From: Escarpia spicata
Lineage: Eukaryota; Annelida; Polychaeta; Sabellida; Siboglinidae
NCBI GenBank assembly: GCA_963995525.1
Contig: OZ023213.1
Coordinates: 37,924,571-37,988,570, forward strand
Reading direction: 5' to 3'
DNA: 64,000 nt
Shown here: piece by piece, positions 34,446 through 45,425 of the stretch
How the letters are laid out: each line of letters opens with the position of its first letter
How positions within the stretch are numbered: the stretch's first letter is position 1
The notes under the pieces: generated by a model
What the model was told of the DNA's origin: nothing
Seen by the model: only the letters and a program-made list of their open reading frames with translations
Database searches by the model: none
Program-made: the position numbers and the translations under genes

Positions 34446-36499
34446 AAGAAAGAGCTCCTTAGACGCAATGACACTGTTTTATTCAAATACACAAGCGGCC
34501 AGATGGAACTCTCTCGTTGACGAAGATAACAAACCTACATTTATTTATAAACGACATCAACTTCCGATTATAAAACGATGACAGGTGAAGATCTTCGTCG
34601 TTGTGACACGTTTTTATTCCGTGGTGAAATGCGCAGAGAAACATCGATAAAATAATGCTAAAGGAACGTACCTCACTGTGCACGATGGAACCAACATGGT
34701 ACAAGATAATGCAAAAGATAAAATATCGTAAAATCATTAGTAACACGATTGCCAGATTGGTCACGCTGTATTATTTATGTTATTTTGTATCAATGTATCA
34801 TTCATTGGCATTGTATGTCAATACGATGACCGCGGGTTGGACGGTGTTGATGTTACCAGATTGCCATATAATATTGGGAATATATGTTACGTTGTTTATA
34901 ATAAATAAGTACCATGAACACACGTCGTTTTGAGTCGGCATTCTTGCCTGTGTTACAACTTATATTATCTTGTCAATCTGATCAACTGTTATTTCCTATT
35001 GGCTATGCCATGGTAGCACACGTTATTTATTGAATTCATGTTCTTGGCATAAACATTGTTACATTGTAAGAAGTCTTGAAAAGTACTTGTAAGGGAGCCG
35101 CCATTATTTATTTGCTGTGCCGGAGGATTCGGGAGACAAACATAGTCTAATCTGAAATTCATCCCACGTCCAATTATAATAATATATCGTTGCGTGTCCC
35201 AAATTCGTGCGTTATGCAATTCAGTGGCACTTAATAATAATAACTTCATAACAGTTTCAGTAAAAAGTTCAAAATGGTTATTTCTTTTTTGAACTAAATC
35301 CGTGTTATACAATTAAATAATACAATACGTGTACAATAGCAACACTCCTAGTTGTATCTAAATAGTTTGCACACTCAAAGTTATCTGTCCTGTACTTGTC
35401 TTTATGCAATAACAATCTCAGTCAGATGTTCAGCATGACCCTTAGCCTCTCTATGGCTTTTTAGTACATCGCTCTTCCACTCACAAAAGGAAGACTTCAT
35501 TGTTTTTATAATTGGCATAGTTTGTCTAACTTCAATTTGGAAAAAAATGGTATACCCCTATTTATTAGAAAGTTATAAACAATAAGTCGTTTGTCATTTC
35601 AACCTAGTTAATTTTTGGTTGCCTGGTAAATATGATCATATTTATTGTCTAATTGTACACCTTGAAAACAATAGTTTACGAATGTCCATTGCGCTGATGC
35701 TATATATAAAATTTATTATATGAATTTAATTTGTTAACTTATCCAGGGTGCATTGCATATTTTGTGTATGATCAACTTCCAAAGGAAGGGGGTCATACTT
35801 CGTGTGTTGACAGCCTATCCTGGCTATCCAAAATAATGAAATATCCTGACATCCAGCATTGGGTATGTCTACAAATTATAGTATCAACTTTGCATGGGCT
35901 AAAAAAAGCTTCAACATTTGTTTATTCTATTAATATATAGACAAACGACAATATTTACAATATAAATATAATTAATCTGTACTATTTATTACATTCCATT
36001 ACTCCCAATTTAGAAAAAAAGGTTACAAATAATAGTATTTACAGTTTGAGGCAATGGCATATAACATGGCTGTATTGACAGGTTAATTTTATGGCCCCGA
36101 GATTTTATGTTGTCTTATTGTGAATGTACACGTCACATGTATCGGTGTGGCTTAATGTTCGGGTGGTACTTTATTAATCGTCCAGGTAAACGAAACTGTT
36201 TTGAAGAAACGTTTTGTACGAATCGCTCGGCAGCTGATTGTGAAATTGTATCACTAGCTCTAGCGATAAACGAACGGTCCCCGTCGTCGAAAAAGGTGCA
36301 CAAAACATAAACGTTGTAACATGATTGTGTCGTAGACGTAGTGTTTGTTTCCCGCTAGATTTGACAAATGTTCAGTATACAATACACTGTTATACAGTGC
36401 AATTTGAAGCATAAAACGGAATCTTTTGTTAATTTCGTGTGGAACCACTTCTTCAAATGGATTGACTACATCTCGGAAGCGACTCGGACGCTGATATCC

Positions 36500-36895
36500 A
36501 CGTGCGCTCGCGTCATTCTGTCTGTTTACGTTCTCTATATGTATATATATAATATAAGTGTGTGCAACTGTTGCGGCAACCCTAAGGCTAAGCCAATCGC
36601 TCACGTTTTAACATTAGTACTGCTCCGTCGCGACGCCAACACCGATTATGAAGATCACAAATAAATGTTCCAACTATTGTGGTCACAATGCCAACTTTTC
36701 GTAACAAACGGATTCGTATTTATTACAAAGAGAAGTGTTTTAATGAGTCGCGCACACGTTTCAACTCATTGCAGTTGACAGCTATACCGGAAATGACCCC
36801 GGAACGCAGCCAACGCGGTCGCGAGCTCTCGCGGCACACCTCCTATGCGTAATATTCGCCCCCTATATAAACGCAATCGCGCGTCAAGAGACGCT
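36500..36895 (+). repeat. Foldback element, left arm
   Basis: Left inverted terminal repeat. Near its inner end it carries CCCCCTATATAAACGCAATC, a TATA-box-like site. It is followed about 30 bp on by the arm end, and about 100 bp on by CCCCAG|GTAATC, which could be a donor. Transcription into the element from here is possible but unproven. Confidence 0.85.
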
Positions 36896-37313
36896 TGTTG
36901 TTAGATACTTGAATAACGTGCGATTTACCCTCTTATTCTACCATATCTCTTGAATCATCGATATCTATCCAATCTGTAGCTATCCCCAGGTAATCTTTTA
37001 TACTCTAAATAACATTAGAACGACCCTAAAAACTATAGTCACCTACTCGATTTCTGCCCTATCTGAGTTTCTGCCTCATTACGATTATATAGCTGGATCT
37101 CATATTAAATACATTTTTAGTCAGATATATCGGACACAATAAGCAAAGGACATCTACAAACTTGCAACAAAGGTATTTGTCTCAAATTAAAACGAGGCAA
37201 ACAGGTTTGTGACATATTTTGATAGCGAACGCAGACCACGTGACTACAGTGCACCATATCGGTGACGGTGATGTAAACATCCGTAATATTTAAATTTATC
37301 GGGCGAAATTGTA

Positions 37314-37362
37314 AGCGATTGCATTTATATAGGGGGCGAATATTACGCATAGGAGGTGTGCC
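37314..37362 (-). repeat. Third partial copy of the foldback arm
   Basis: GCGATTGCATTTATATAGGG through AGGAGGTGTGCC matches the inner part of the right arm and keeps an intact TATATA-type site (the right arm itself reads TTATATTTA). It breaks off into GCCTAAATTCGTG, a phrase that recurs 100 bp on at 37462 across a TA run. Confidence 0.8.
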
Positions 37363-37623
37363 TAAATTCGTGATTCTTAGTTTTGACCAATAGTGCCATC
37401 TGGCGGCATTTTTATGAACTAAATATATATATATATATATATATCAAAGTTCAGTACTGCCTAAATTCGTGCTTCTTATTTTTGTCAACTTGACCAGTGA
37501 TAATAACATTATGGCCATTAGTGCAAAGCGACAAGGCAAGCTCCTCGGGTGTATTATGAGTACACATGCCTGGGGGCGATGAGTGAAAAAGGTATGTGAA
37601 TGCGTCCTGCAAAGACATTTTCC

Positions 37624-37815
37624 ATAATAATAATAATAAGATAACTTCTATTGCGCCTAAATCCTTGGAAACCAAGCTCAGAGGCGCAACAAAAGGGTTG
37701 GTCAATCTCAAAATCCATAAGTAGTTTTCCAGTTGTCAACAGATGGGTCAAGGCGCTATGGAGCTACGGTGGATAAGCAAGGTTGTAAAGATACGTTTTT
37801 AAATGACGACGGAAT
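37624..37815 (-). mobile_element. L2-like LINE 3'-end fragment inside the foldback element
   Basis: Minus-strand copy of the same LINE end as 5971-6150, including the TAA-type tail at 37624-37640. It is 5'-truncated after about 180 bp and non-coding. Confidence 0.82.
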
Positions 37816-38320
37816 TTTGTAATATTTTCAACTGATCTAACATTATAAAAAGTAAAGTGCACAGATCATTGCAAAAATATATATTTAACAAAGTAAAAGA
37901 GAATATTTTTAAGTCATTGAAGTAACGATCGCAAACCGGCGTGTGATGTGGGAATTACGACAGCAAAACAATGTGCCACGTGGATATTACGACTGCAAAA
38001 TACAATAATATCATCGTCATAAGCATGAAGAAGAGTTGCAGTTAACGTTATCACAAAACGTCGTACCGCGCCTGATGTGATAATTTTCACGAACAATGAA
38101 GGGGAGCAAAATGAAGGCATAATTATGTTCAGCTACACATGTGTACCCTTCCCTTGCAGAGCTAGCAGAAATCGTATTTTTATGTAATAAATGCAATTAC
38201 TTAACAGTGCATTCCAAGAAGTGTATAAATTACTCACCAAAACTTTATAGCTTAGAGCGATGCACACTATCCATGTCCTGCAGTGACAACGAACAGTCAG
38301 AGTTGGGGTTTGAAGTGGAG

Positions 38321-38714
38321 AGCGTCTCTTGGCGCGCGATTGCATTTTATATTTAGGGGGCGAATATTACGCATAGGAGGTGTGCCGCGAGAGCTCGCGA
38401 CCGCGTTGGCTGCGTTCCGGGGTCATTCCCGGTGTAGCTGTCAACTGCAATGAGTTGAAACGTGTGCGCGACTCATTAAAACATTTCTTTTTGTAATAAA
38501 TACGAATCCGTTTGTTAAGAAAAGTTGGCATTGTGACCACAATAGTTGGAACATTTATTTGTGATCTTCATAATCGGTGTTGGCGTCACGACGGAGCAGT
38601 TCTAATGTTAAAACGTGAGCGATCGGCTTGGGGTTGCCGCAACCGTTGCACACATAATTATATATATATATACATATAGAGAACGTAAACAGACAGAACG
38701 ACGCGAGCGCACGT
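38321..38714 (-). repeat. Foldback element, right arm
   Basis: Right inverted terminal repeat, a close match to 36500-36895 with a few substitutions and small indels (for example AATTATATAT against TATATATAAT near the outer end). Confidence 0.85.
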
Positions 38715-38864
38715 GCTGATATCCAGCTGCTGTCTTCTCGTAAACATCATACTTGGACAACGAATTCGACGAATTTTTACGTGAGCTGCCATCTTTGTTT
38801 GTTTGAGTACGGTGTTGAGTAAGGTCCGTAGCATACACTTACACTTACAGGTTAATGGGCTGAT

Positions 38865-39711
38865 TTAAGCCGGCCTTTGTTGGTGCCCATATCCTAGGCT
38901 ATTCCAGTGCTTGTCGAGTCTGGCCTTAAACTGTGTGACGGTCTTGGCATCTACCACATGTTGTGGGAGCCTGTTCCACTGATCCACGGCTCTAACTGAG
39001 AAGTAATTCTGTCTGACCAGCAGTCTTGTTCTTTGCTTGAAAAGCTTTCTCGTGTGTCCTCGTGTTGCTGTACTGTCCCTCTCCTGGAAGAAGTGACGAG
39101 CTTCCTTTGTCGATTCCGTTAAGTATGTTGTACGTTTCAATAAGGTCGCCTCTCTGACGTCGGTAATACAACGAGTATAGTTTCAGTTGTTGTAATCGTT
39201 GTTCGTATGTGAGCTTTGCTATGCTGGTAACCAGCTTGGTTGCTCTTCGCTGTACCTTTTTGAGGATGTCAATGTCCTTTGCCAGATATGGGCACCATGC
39301 CTGTATACAAAATTCGAGGTGTGGACGGACATATGCCCAATAGAGTGTCACAAATGATTTCTTGGTCATGTGCTTAAAACTTCTCTTTACCATGCCAAGA
39401 GCTTGCATGGCTTTCTTTGCTGCTTTCTGGCATTGCACAGTCGGTTTTAGGTTGGTTGTCACCCACACCCCAACGTCCTTTTCTTCGTTTGTTATCTCGA
39501 GGTTCACTGTGGCTCCAGTCTTGTGTGTCATAGACATAGTGTACGTTTTGTGTGGCGATTTCCCCACTTGCATTAACTTGCATTTCTCGGGGTTGAATTG
39601 TAGCAACCATTCTTTACTCCAATCTTCGAGGGTGTCAAAGTCAGTTTGCAGTTGGTCTTGGTCTTCCTGGTTACGGATTGTTGCGTATAGCTTCGTGTCA
39701 TCGGCAAACAT
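38865..39711 (-). pseudogene. CR1 family B, RT motif C to C-terminus
   Basis: The frame opens at MFADDTKLYATI (motif C aspartates) and continues for 239 codons. It passes through WLLQFNPEKCKLM, NEEKDVGVWV and HLEFCIQAWCPYL to a KLYSLYYRRQRGDLIETYNI block. The last part, with RNYFSVRAVDQWNRLPQHVV, is found in an overlapping frame ending near 38865. This is the standard CR1 C-terminal order. Confidence 0.88.
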
Positions 39712-40003
39712 CTAAATGCTGCAGCGGACCAGATCTGGGATGTCATTCACATCGAGGATAAAAAGAAGCGGTCCTATTACAGATCCCTGGGGAACTCCAC
39801 TGATGACGGGGGCCCACTCTGACTTAGATCCGTTGATTACCACTTGCTGAGTTCTATTAGTCAGGAAAGTTTTCAGCCACTTTGCCTCGGATGCCGTAAG
39901 CTTCTAGCTTCTTTACCAGTCTGCAGTGAGGAACTGTGTCGAACGCTTTCTTGTAGTCCAGGTATATGACGTCCAGACCGTATCCTTCGTCCAGTGTTCG
40001 TGT

Positions 40004-40864
40004 CTATTCCTCAAAGGTTTCTAGTAAGTTGGTCAAACAGGACTTGCCTTCCAGAAACCCATGCTGGTTATCGTTGATGATGCTGTGTTCGTTGAGAAAC
40101 TTGATCATGCTCTCTCTGACCAGTGCTTCCAGAATCTTGCAGGGTATGGATGTTAGGCTGATTGGACGGTAGTTTCCTGCCTTCTCTTTAGACCCCTTCT
40201 TGAAAATTGGTGTGACTAGGGCTTGTTTCCAGTCTGTAGGGATTAGACCAGTGTCTAATGATTGGCGAAATATCCAGTACATCGGCTTATCAAGAGTTTT
40301 ACTGCACTCTTTCAGTACCCACGGGTGCAACCCGTCTGGACCTGGCGCCTTGTTGGGATGGATACTTTGTAGTTTCTTGCGTACAGTCTCTTCTGTAAAT
40401 ATGATGTCGGCTACACACTCGTTTGTTCTTTGATGACATTCTGGGATGGCAGACTTATCCTCATTTACAAACACTGACTTGAAAAAGTCACCCAGTACAT
40501 TTGCTTTTTCCTGGTCATTTTCTGTTATTCTGCCGTCTTCTTTCTCCAGCTGGCTTACTGTTACCGTTACCTTCTGTTTTGATCTCAGGTAACCGTAGAA
40601 TTTCTTTGGTTCCTTCTTGAAATTTTTGATTAGTTTCTCCTCGTAGTCTTTCTGTGCCTGTCTAATTTTGGCGTTTGTCTCATTTCTCTGTTTGACATAT
40701 GCAGTATAGTCTCTGTCCAGCCCCGAACTTTTGTAGCGTTTGTATAAGTCATACTTTCTCTTCACTGTTCTTAGCATTTGTTTACTCCACCATGGAGGTT
40801 TGTTAGCCATCTTGCGTTTTGGTTTCCTGAGAGGGACATTTTCTCTCACTGCCTTTGAGATCAC
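40004..40864 (-). pseudogene. CR1 family B, pre-RT and RT fingers/palm
   Basis: About 286 open codons. They begin with a basic KPKRKMANKPPWWSKQM segment, then RRSKQ-type YGYLRSKQKVTVT, the FFKSVFVNED block, NKAPGPDGLHPWVLKE, VTPIFKKGSKEKAGNYRPIS and QHGFLEGKSCLTNLL. The frame stops at a nonsense codon just before the motif A aspartate region, which is still visible beyond it (VIYLDYKKAFDTVPH type). The endonuclease C-terminus lies upstream at 40983-41250 in another frame. Confidence 0.88.
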
Positions 40865-41264
40865 CTTCTTGAGTTTAGCCCAATTAGTGTTTACACTGTT
40901 TCCCTGAAACTTGCTCTCCCAGTCAGTCTTGCTCAGGGATTGATTGCTTCATAGTTGCCTTTCGGGTAGTTTCTCGATCCGCTTAGTCTGTTGTTGGCTG
41001 GTGCTTCTGCATAGCATATGTAGGTCCACAGTAAGGACTCATGGTCGCTACACCCCAGTGGTGGTAGATGAGTGACATTGTCAACCATATATTGTTTATT
41101 CGAAAACACCAGATCAAGTGTAGAAGGTTGTTGGCCCGGTCTCTGTCTGGTCGGTTTGATGCATCAAAAAACTTGGCTGCTGTGGAGTATTCACTCCCAC
41201 TCACCATGTGGTCTTACCATTTAATCTCTGGAAAGTTGAAATATCCCACCAACAGAATGTGTGA

Positions 41265-41432
41265 GTATCCATACTCAGAATTTAGACGTTTCATGCTCAA
41301 GTCTGAGAACGATTTCGTGCTCAGAAAGTTTTATAACCTCCGTGAGTATGAGCATGGTGTGAAAGCGAGGCTTGAGCATGACATTCTGAGCACCGAAAAC
41401 CGAGTACGGCTTTATAACCTCGGGCCCTGGAA
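41265..41432 (-). repeat. GGGCCCGAGG-type repeat, copy 2
   Basis: Inverted copy of 34291-34445. It ends GGCTTTATAACCTCGGGCCC on the + strand and has repeated GAGCA(C/T) motifs inside. A short (CA)n follows at 41506-41532. Confidence 0.65.
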
Positions 41433-41499
41433 TCGCTATTATCAAAGAATGAGCACCGAATACCGAGCACCGAAGACCTCGCACGCACGCACCCACGTA

Positions 41500-41532
<33 letters not shown>

Positions 41533-41533
<1 letters not shown>

Positions 41534-42654
41534 TATGGTAAAAAGGTGTCAACTTAGCCTAAGTGAAATGCCAAACGATTTAGCAGATGTTTGAATGAAA
41601 GTGTTGCCTGTACGGAACGAGAGCACATAGTGTAGTAATGGAGTCAGAAATACATGGTCGACGACAGATCGATGCCGGGTGTTTAAATATATCACTTGGT
41701 GAAATCGTAAGATTCGTCCAATAAGCCCATCGCTGAAGCAGAGTTCCACTTGAGGGAAGAGTTCCGCTTGAATAGACCACAAGACCCGCTTGACAAGGGG
41801 AAGAGTGGGTGCAATTGGAGACTTTTGATGAGCATCAAGAAAATATGTATTTGGTTGTTTTTGGTGAGTCTCAACAGGGTGCAGTTGGAGTTTTTAGTGA
41901 GCCAAGAACGGCTCCCACCACATAAATCTTTTTGGTATAACAGCAAAGGGCAAACATTTGACTACACAACACAAGGTAATATTGTTTTAATATTACATGG
42001 AGGTGTTTCTTAGATACAAAAGAGGTGCTGCATGCGTAGGCAGTTTGTGATTCCTGGTATTGTACGCTGTTTCTAGATAATATAACAATAGAACATGCAA
42101 CATAATATTTTAAAGTGTACTCGAGGTGCAGAGTACTATTTGTTGAATTCATGTATTCTCAATTTTGTCGCGTAGCACTGACAGTTGGAGAGATGTGTGT
42201 TAGCTCGAATGTGGAAATATGCACACGGACGTTTCTTATTATCTCCAAACCACGTTTCATGTAGGCCTAATTGTATTGTTTAAGAAGACACGGCCTTCAA
42301 TTATATTATATTAGCAATCGCTGTGCGCTTGTATTGCGTATTTTAGCCGGTACGTGCATGTAACTGGATTCGGTGCTGCCACGCTGGGGCCAAAGCACAA
42401 ACTATAGAGAGAAGTCAGGACAAGAAGAAGTCAGAAGAGTTGTAGAATGTGAATAGCATTAAAATACTTTCGGTATCACAGCAAAGGGCAAAAATAACCA
42501 CCTGAATGCAGAAAACAAAGAGCATAATTGAACTGTTGAAGTGTTGATTACAATGGCATCATTGTAGCCCGTGACCTTTAAAACATCGGTGCAGCTGTCG
42601 TATTGTTTACGCTGTCATGGCTAGTAGTGATGATATTGATAACAGTATGCTGGA
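41533..42654. other. No recognised gene
   Basis: No supported exon. The phrase GGGTGCA(A/G)TTGGAG occurs at 41808 and 41879. ACAGCAAAGGGCAAA occurs at 41940 and 42479. This suggests small local duplications. Confidence 0.4.
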
Positions 42655-42970
42655 TACTCTCTACCTGCAGCGGCTGATCAGACGTGCTGGTCACATTGCA
42701 CGTGACACCTCCCACCCAGCAAACTATCTTTTCACCCTGCTTCCGTCAGGCCGCCGCTGCAGCGCACTGAAAACTCGCACCTCACGCTTCGGCAGAAGTT
42801 TTTATCCACAGGCTGTCAAAGCCCTGACAGAGCTGTAAGAGCAATTTACTGAGATGTAATCCATTTTGCTGTTTATTAGTTAGGGCTGTATCATCATCTC
42901 AACTCCGTGCTTTTATGGTGTATCTCAATCTTACCAAGTCTATGTTATTAGGTTTTAGGTCCTTAGCTTG
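42655..42970 (+). pseudogene. LINE reverse transcriptase C-terminus and 3'UTR, 5' part
   Basis: The frame ending at the stop near 42838 reads RRAGHIARDTSHPANYLF then LLPSGRRCSALKTRTSRFGR and SFYPQAVKAL. This is the C-terminal signature of a common invertebrate LINE type (DxSHPxN, LLPSGRRY, RTxRxxxSFYPxA). Downstream 3'UTR runs to 42970, where the BEL/Pao element interrupts it. It appears to resume at 49106 and finish with the AATAAACTTCTCTTATCTTA tail near 49480. The 5' side is truncated. Confidence 0.75.
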
Positions 42971-43152
42971 TGTTACGGAATCTACGTTAATTAAACACAA
43001 TGAATAAATTATAAGTGTTTATTCAATTTGTGTAAACACAGCGGTCGCCATATTTACCGGAACTCACCAGTGTAAAACGAAAATACGAACTCGGAACCCA
43101 CAAACACACCCGAAAATTAACATTTGCGACGGCCGACGGCAACACTGTAACA
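42971..43152 (-). repeat. BEL/Pao 3' LTR
   Basis: 182 bp, near-identical to 48924-49105. I noted three differences: GTGTTTA/TTTTTA, AAAATTAAC/AAAATTTAC and GGCAAC/GGAAAC. So few differences imply a fairly recent insertion. Confidence 0.95.
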
Positions 43153-43224
43153 TCCTAGGGGACACCAACTCGACAGGGATGTCGAACAAACAAAAGTCAC
43201 TGAATATCATTAATGTCACAAATG

Positions 43225-44229
43225 TCACTGAATGTCAAGTCTCTCATTCCTCTTCATCATGAGAACCAGCTTGGTCACCGGACGCTTCAATAGATGGCCA
43301 TCTGCAAACTTGACCTCGACGACCCTCACGAGGTCATCATTCCCGACGTACGTCTTGACGACTTCGGCCATCTTCCACAGACCACGCTTGGCGTTCTCAT
43401 CCACGACAAGAACGACGTCTCTCTCAGTAAGGCTGTCGCAAGTATTGGACCATTTCTTCCGAGGGGAGAGCCTGTGAATGTTCATCATCCAACGGCGCCA
43501 GAATCCTTCAACCATTGAGGTGCAAAGTTCGCGTCGTTTTCGTGTGTTGCCGACATATTCCTCACATGGCACTTGAGGACTTGGAAGATCGTCCCTACCA
43601 ATGAGAAAGTGGTTGGGCGTGATAGGCGGTTCATCGAGAGGCGACGACGACGAGGCAGTGATAGGACGACTGTTTAGGTGACCGGCGATTTGCAAAAAAA
43701 CAGTCTCCCACTCAATGAAGGTTAGTTTGTCGGTTTGTACTAAGTGCCTCATGGACTTCTTCACTTCTTGTACCATGCATTCTACTAGACCTTGATGATG
43801 CGGACCACCAGGAGGTCCAAACTTCCAATCGATCTCGAACTTCAGACCATGGTTGTAGAGTTCGTCGTGATTCAAGCGAAGATGAAGATCACGGATCTCG
43901 TTGTCAGCACCACGGAAGCACGTTGCATTGTCACTGATGATAAGAGCCGGAGCTCCTCGGATACTGATGAAACGTTCAAGGGCTTGCAGGAACGCGGATG
44001 TCGACAAGTCTTGAACACACGTCAGATGTACTGCTTGGACAACAGCACAGACGAAGACTGCACACCATCCCTTGGCAACGGTGTTTCGGGTAAGTTTCAC
44101 TTGGATCGGTCCCAGGTAATCCAATATCGTCGTCTGGAAGGGAGGTGAAAAGGCTTGATGCGGAAGTTGGGCAAATCGGCCATCTTTTGCTGTAAAGGTT
44201 TTCCTCGATGACGGTTGCAAACCTTGCAA
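43225..44229 (-). pseudogene. BEL/Pao integrase core and C-terminal domain
   Basis: About 320 codons remain open. The catalytic DDE residues are visible: Asp in LDYLGPIQV, Asp in LIISDNATCF and Glu in HHQGLVECMV. A C-terminal domain of the type found after BEL/Pao integrases follows, with FWRRWMMNIHRLSPRKKW and DVVLVVDENAKRGLW, before the stop near 43225. The integrase zinc-binding part is in another frame just upstream, so one frameshift near 44195 separates them. In a live element this enzyme inserts the cDNA into the host genome. Confidence 0.92.
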
Positions 44230-44580
44230 TCACGAACCACTCGTTTGCAGAGGTTCGTATCGCCAACAATCCAGTACATCTTCCTGATTTCAGCGGCAGT
44301 ACTGAGATGTCCTCTGTGAAGAGCATGCCTGTGTTTGTCACGGGCGATGAGCAAACTGATGTGAGTTTTCCGCGGAAGGAGACATGGATGACGGATGTCG
44401 AAGGACAGCGGAGCGTTGCGAATACGACCTCCTACTCTGACGACTTGTTTGTCATCGGCGAATGGATTCAGCTTGGATATGTGCTTATCTTCCAGGTCAA
44501 GGTCCTTCTGAGCATATCGAATCTAGTACAGTTCAGCTTCTTTAATTCTTCGGCGTGACGGAAGTTGACAGATCTTTGAT
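44097..44580 (-). pseudogene. BEL/Pao integrase zinc-binding region
   Basis: In the frame shared with the RNase H segment, after two stops, comes VVRVGGRIRNAPL, then LLPRKTHISLLIARDKH, ALHRGHLST and CKVCNRH. This is the His-His-Cys-Cys zinc-binding unit that precedes the integrase core. The frame is lost shortly after MADLP. Confidence 0.88.
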
Positions 44581-44585
44581 ACGAA

Positions 44586-45238
44586 TTACTTCAACCACTG
44601 GGTCCTGGGTAAGTCTTTCAGAGACATCACCCGGGCTGTCATCATTACCAAACAAGGCCAACTGGAGAACTTTGTCGGATCGACGATAGGATCAAGCCGA
44701 GTCACATTCAACGTCAGCACTTTGGCATTGCGGATGTGAAACTTCTTTTGCTCAGCATCGTCCTTGTCAACTATGACGTTCTTTGGAGTTGTAGGCCAGT
44801 AGACGGGAGGTAATTTCAGGAAGCCAGGTCCATCAATGACGTTCTGCAATTGACTGACATCAACACCACGGGAGACGAGATCAATGACATTCTGACCACT
44901 CGGTACGTAAGCAATGTCAGTGACGGGATCAAAGTCATACGTTATTTCCCCGACTCGACTGGCCACGTACGAACGGAAGGATTTCGATTGTCCCCGAAGC
45001 CAGCTAATGGCTGTCATGCTGTCTGTCCATATCCTTTTGTAGGCGATCTCAATCCGAAGAGAATTTTCCACAGTGAGCATCATGCGACTCAGGAGAAGAA
45101 TTGCATGAAGCTCTTTACGCGGCATACTTGTCTGCTTCAACGGAGTCAATCTTGCTCGGGCGCAAACGAACGATAGCTCAGCATCGTCATCTTCTTTCGC
45201 AGACCATCTCAGCCAGACTCCAATCCCCATGGCATCTT
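44586..45238 (-). pseudogene. BEL/Pao RNase H segment
   Basis: The segment starts in EDAMGIGVWLRW and continues with VCARARLTPLKQTSMPRKEL and RIWTDSMTAISWLRG, which hold later RNase H acidic residues. A following block has YVPSGQNVIDLVSRGVD. The expected first RNase H aspartate (a D-A-S type motif just before EDAMG) is missing. That junction is where the 187-bp insertion at 45239-45425 lies, so a few tens of bases seem to have been lost there. Confidence 0.88.
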
Positions 45239-45425
45239 CATTTTACAGCATTGACACATGACAATAAACTTCTCTTATCTTATTATCTTATCTTATTTGC
45301 GAATTTTTTATATTGTCCGAACAGCAATGGTCGCCACTGTTGATACGTGACGTTTTCGCGAATGCGCTACATCTACATCGTCAGGTGTGCAAACGCTAGC
45401 ATTGTGCCAAATGTTACATTTTATG
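45239..45425 (+). repeat. 187-bp block inserted in BEL/Pao pol (copy 1)
   Basis: It is almost identical to 49426-49612 and in the same + orientation. The first ~65 bp are the 3' end of the LINE described at 42655/49106 (CATTTTACAGCATTGACAC, AATAAACTTCTC, then TTATCTTA units). The remaining ~120 bp lie beyond that tail. It splits the pol frame between the RT/connection region and RNase H. Confidence 0.88.

Larger units (their letters stand above)
36500..38714. mobile_element. Foldback transposon with ~395-bp inverted ends
   Basis: Two arms, 36500-36895 and 38321-38714, are inverted copies of each other, with outer ends ACGTGCGCTCGCGTC and its complement. Immediately outside, GCTGATATCC occurs as a direct repeat (36490-36499 and 38715-38724), as expected for a 10-bp target duplication. 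Long inverted ends with 9-10 bp duplications are typical of Mutator-like and FB-type elements, so a non-autonomous member of that group is my inference. The 1.4-kb middle encodes no transposase. It contains an L2-like LINE tail (37624-37815) and a third, partial arm (37314-37362). Confidence 0.85.
38838..41262 (-). mobile_element. CR1-type LINE (family B), 5'-truncated
   Basis: A CR1 element distinct from family A, with better preserved frames. It runs from the end of the endonuclease (near 41262) through the RT to a 3' tail of GTAAGT units at 38838-38850. The 5' end stops within the GDFNFPEI-type region, right against the GGGCCCGAGG repeat. There are a handful of stops and frameshifts, so it is dead but younger-looking than family A. 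Confidence 0.88.

Noticed and set aside
36107..36664. Two overlapping + frames at the left edge of the foldback element
   Set aside because: The second frame crosses the target duplication and the arm border, so it cannot be an ancestral gene. Neither resembles a known family.
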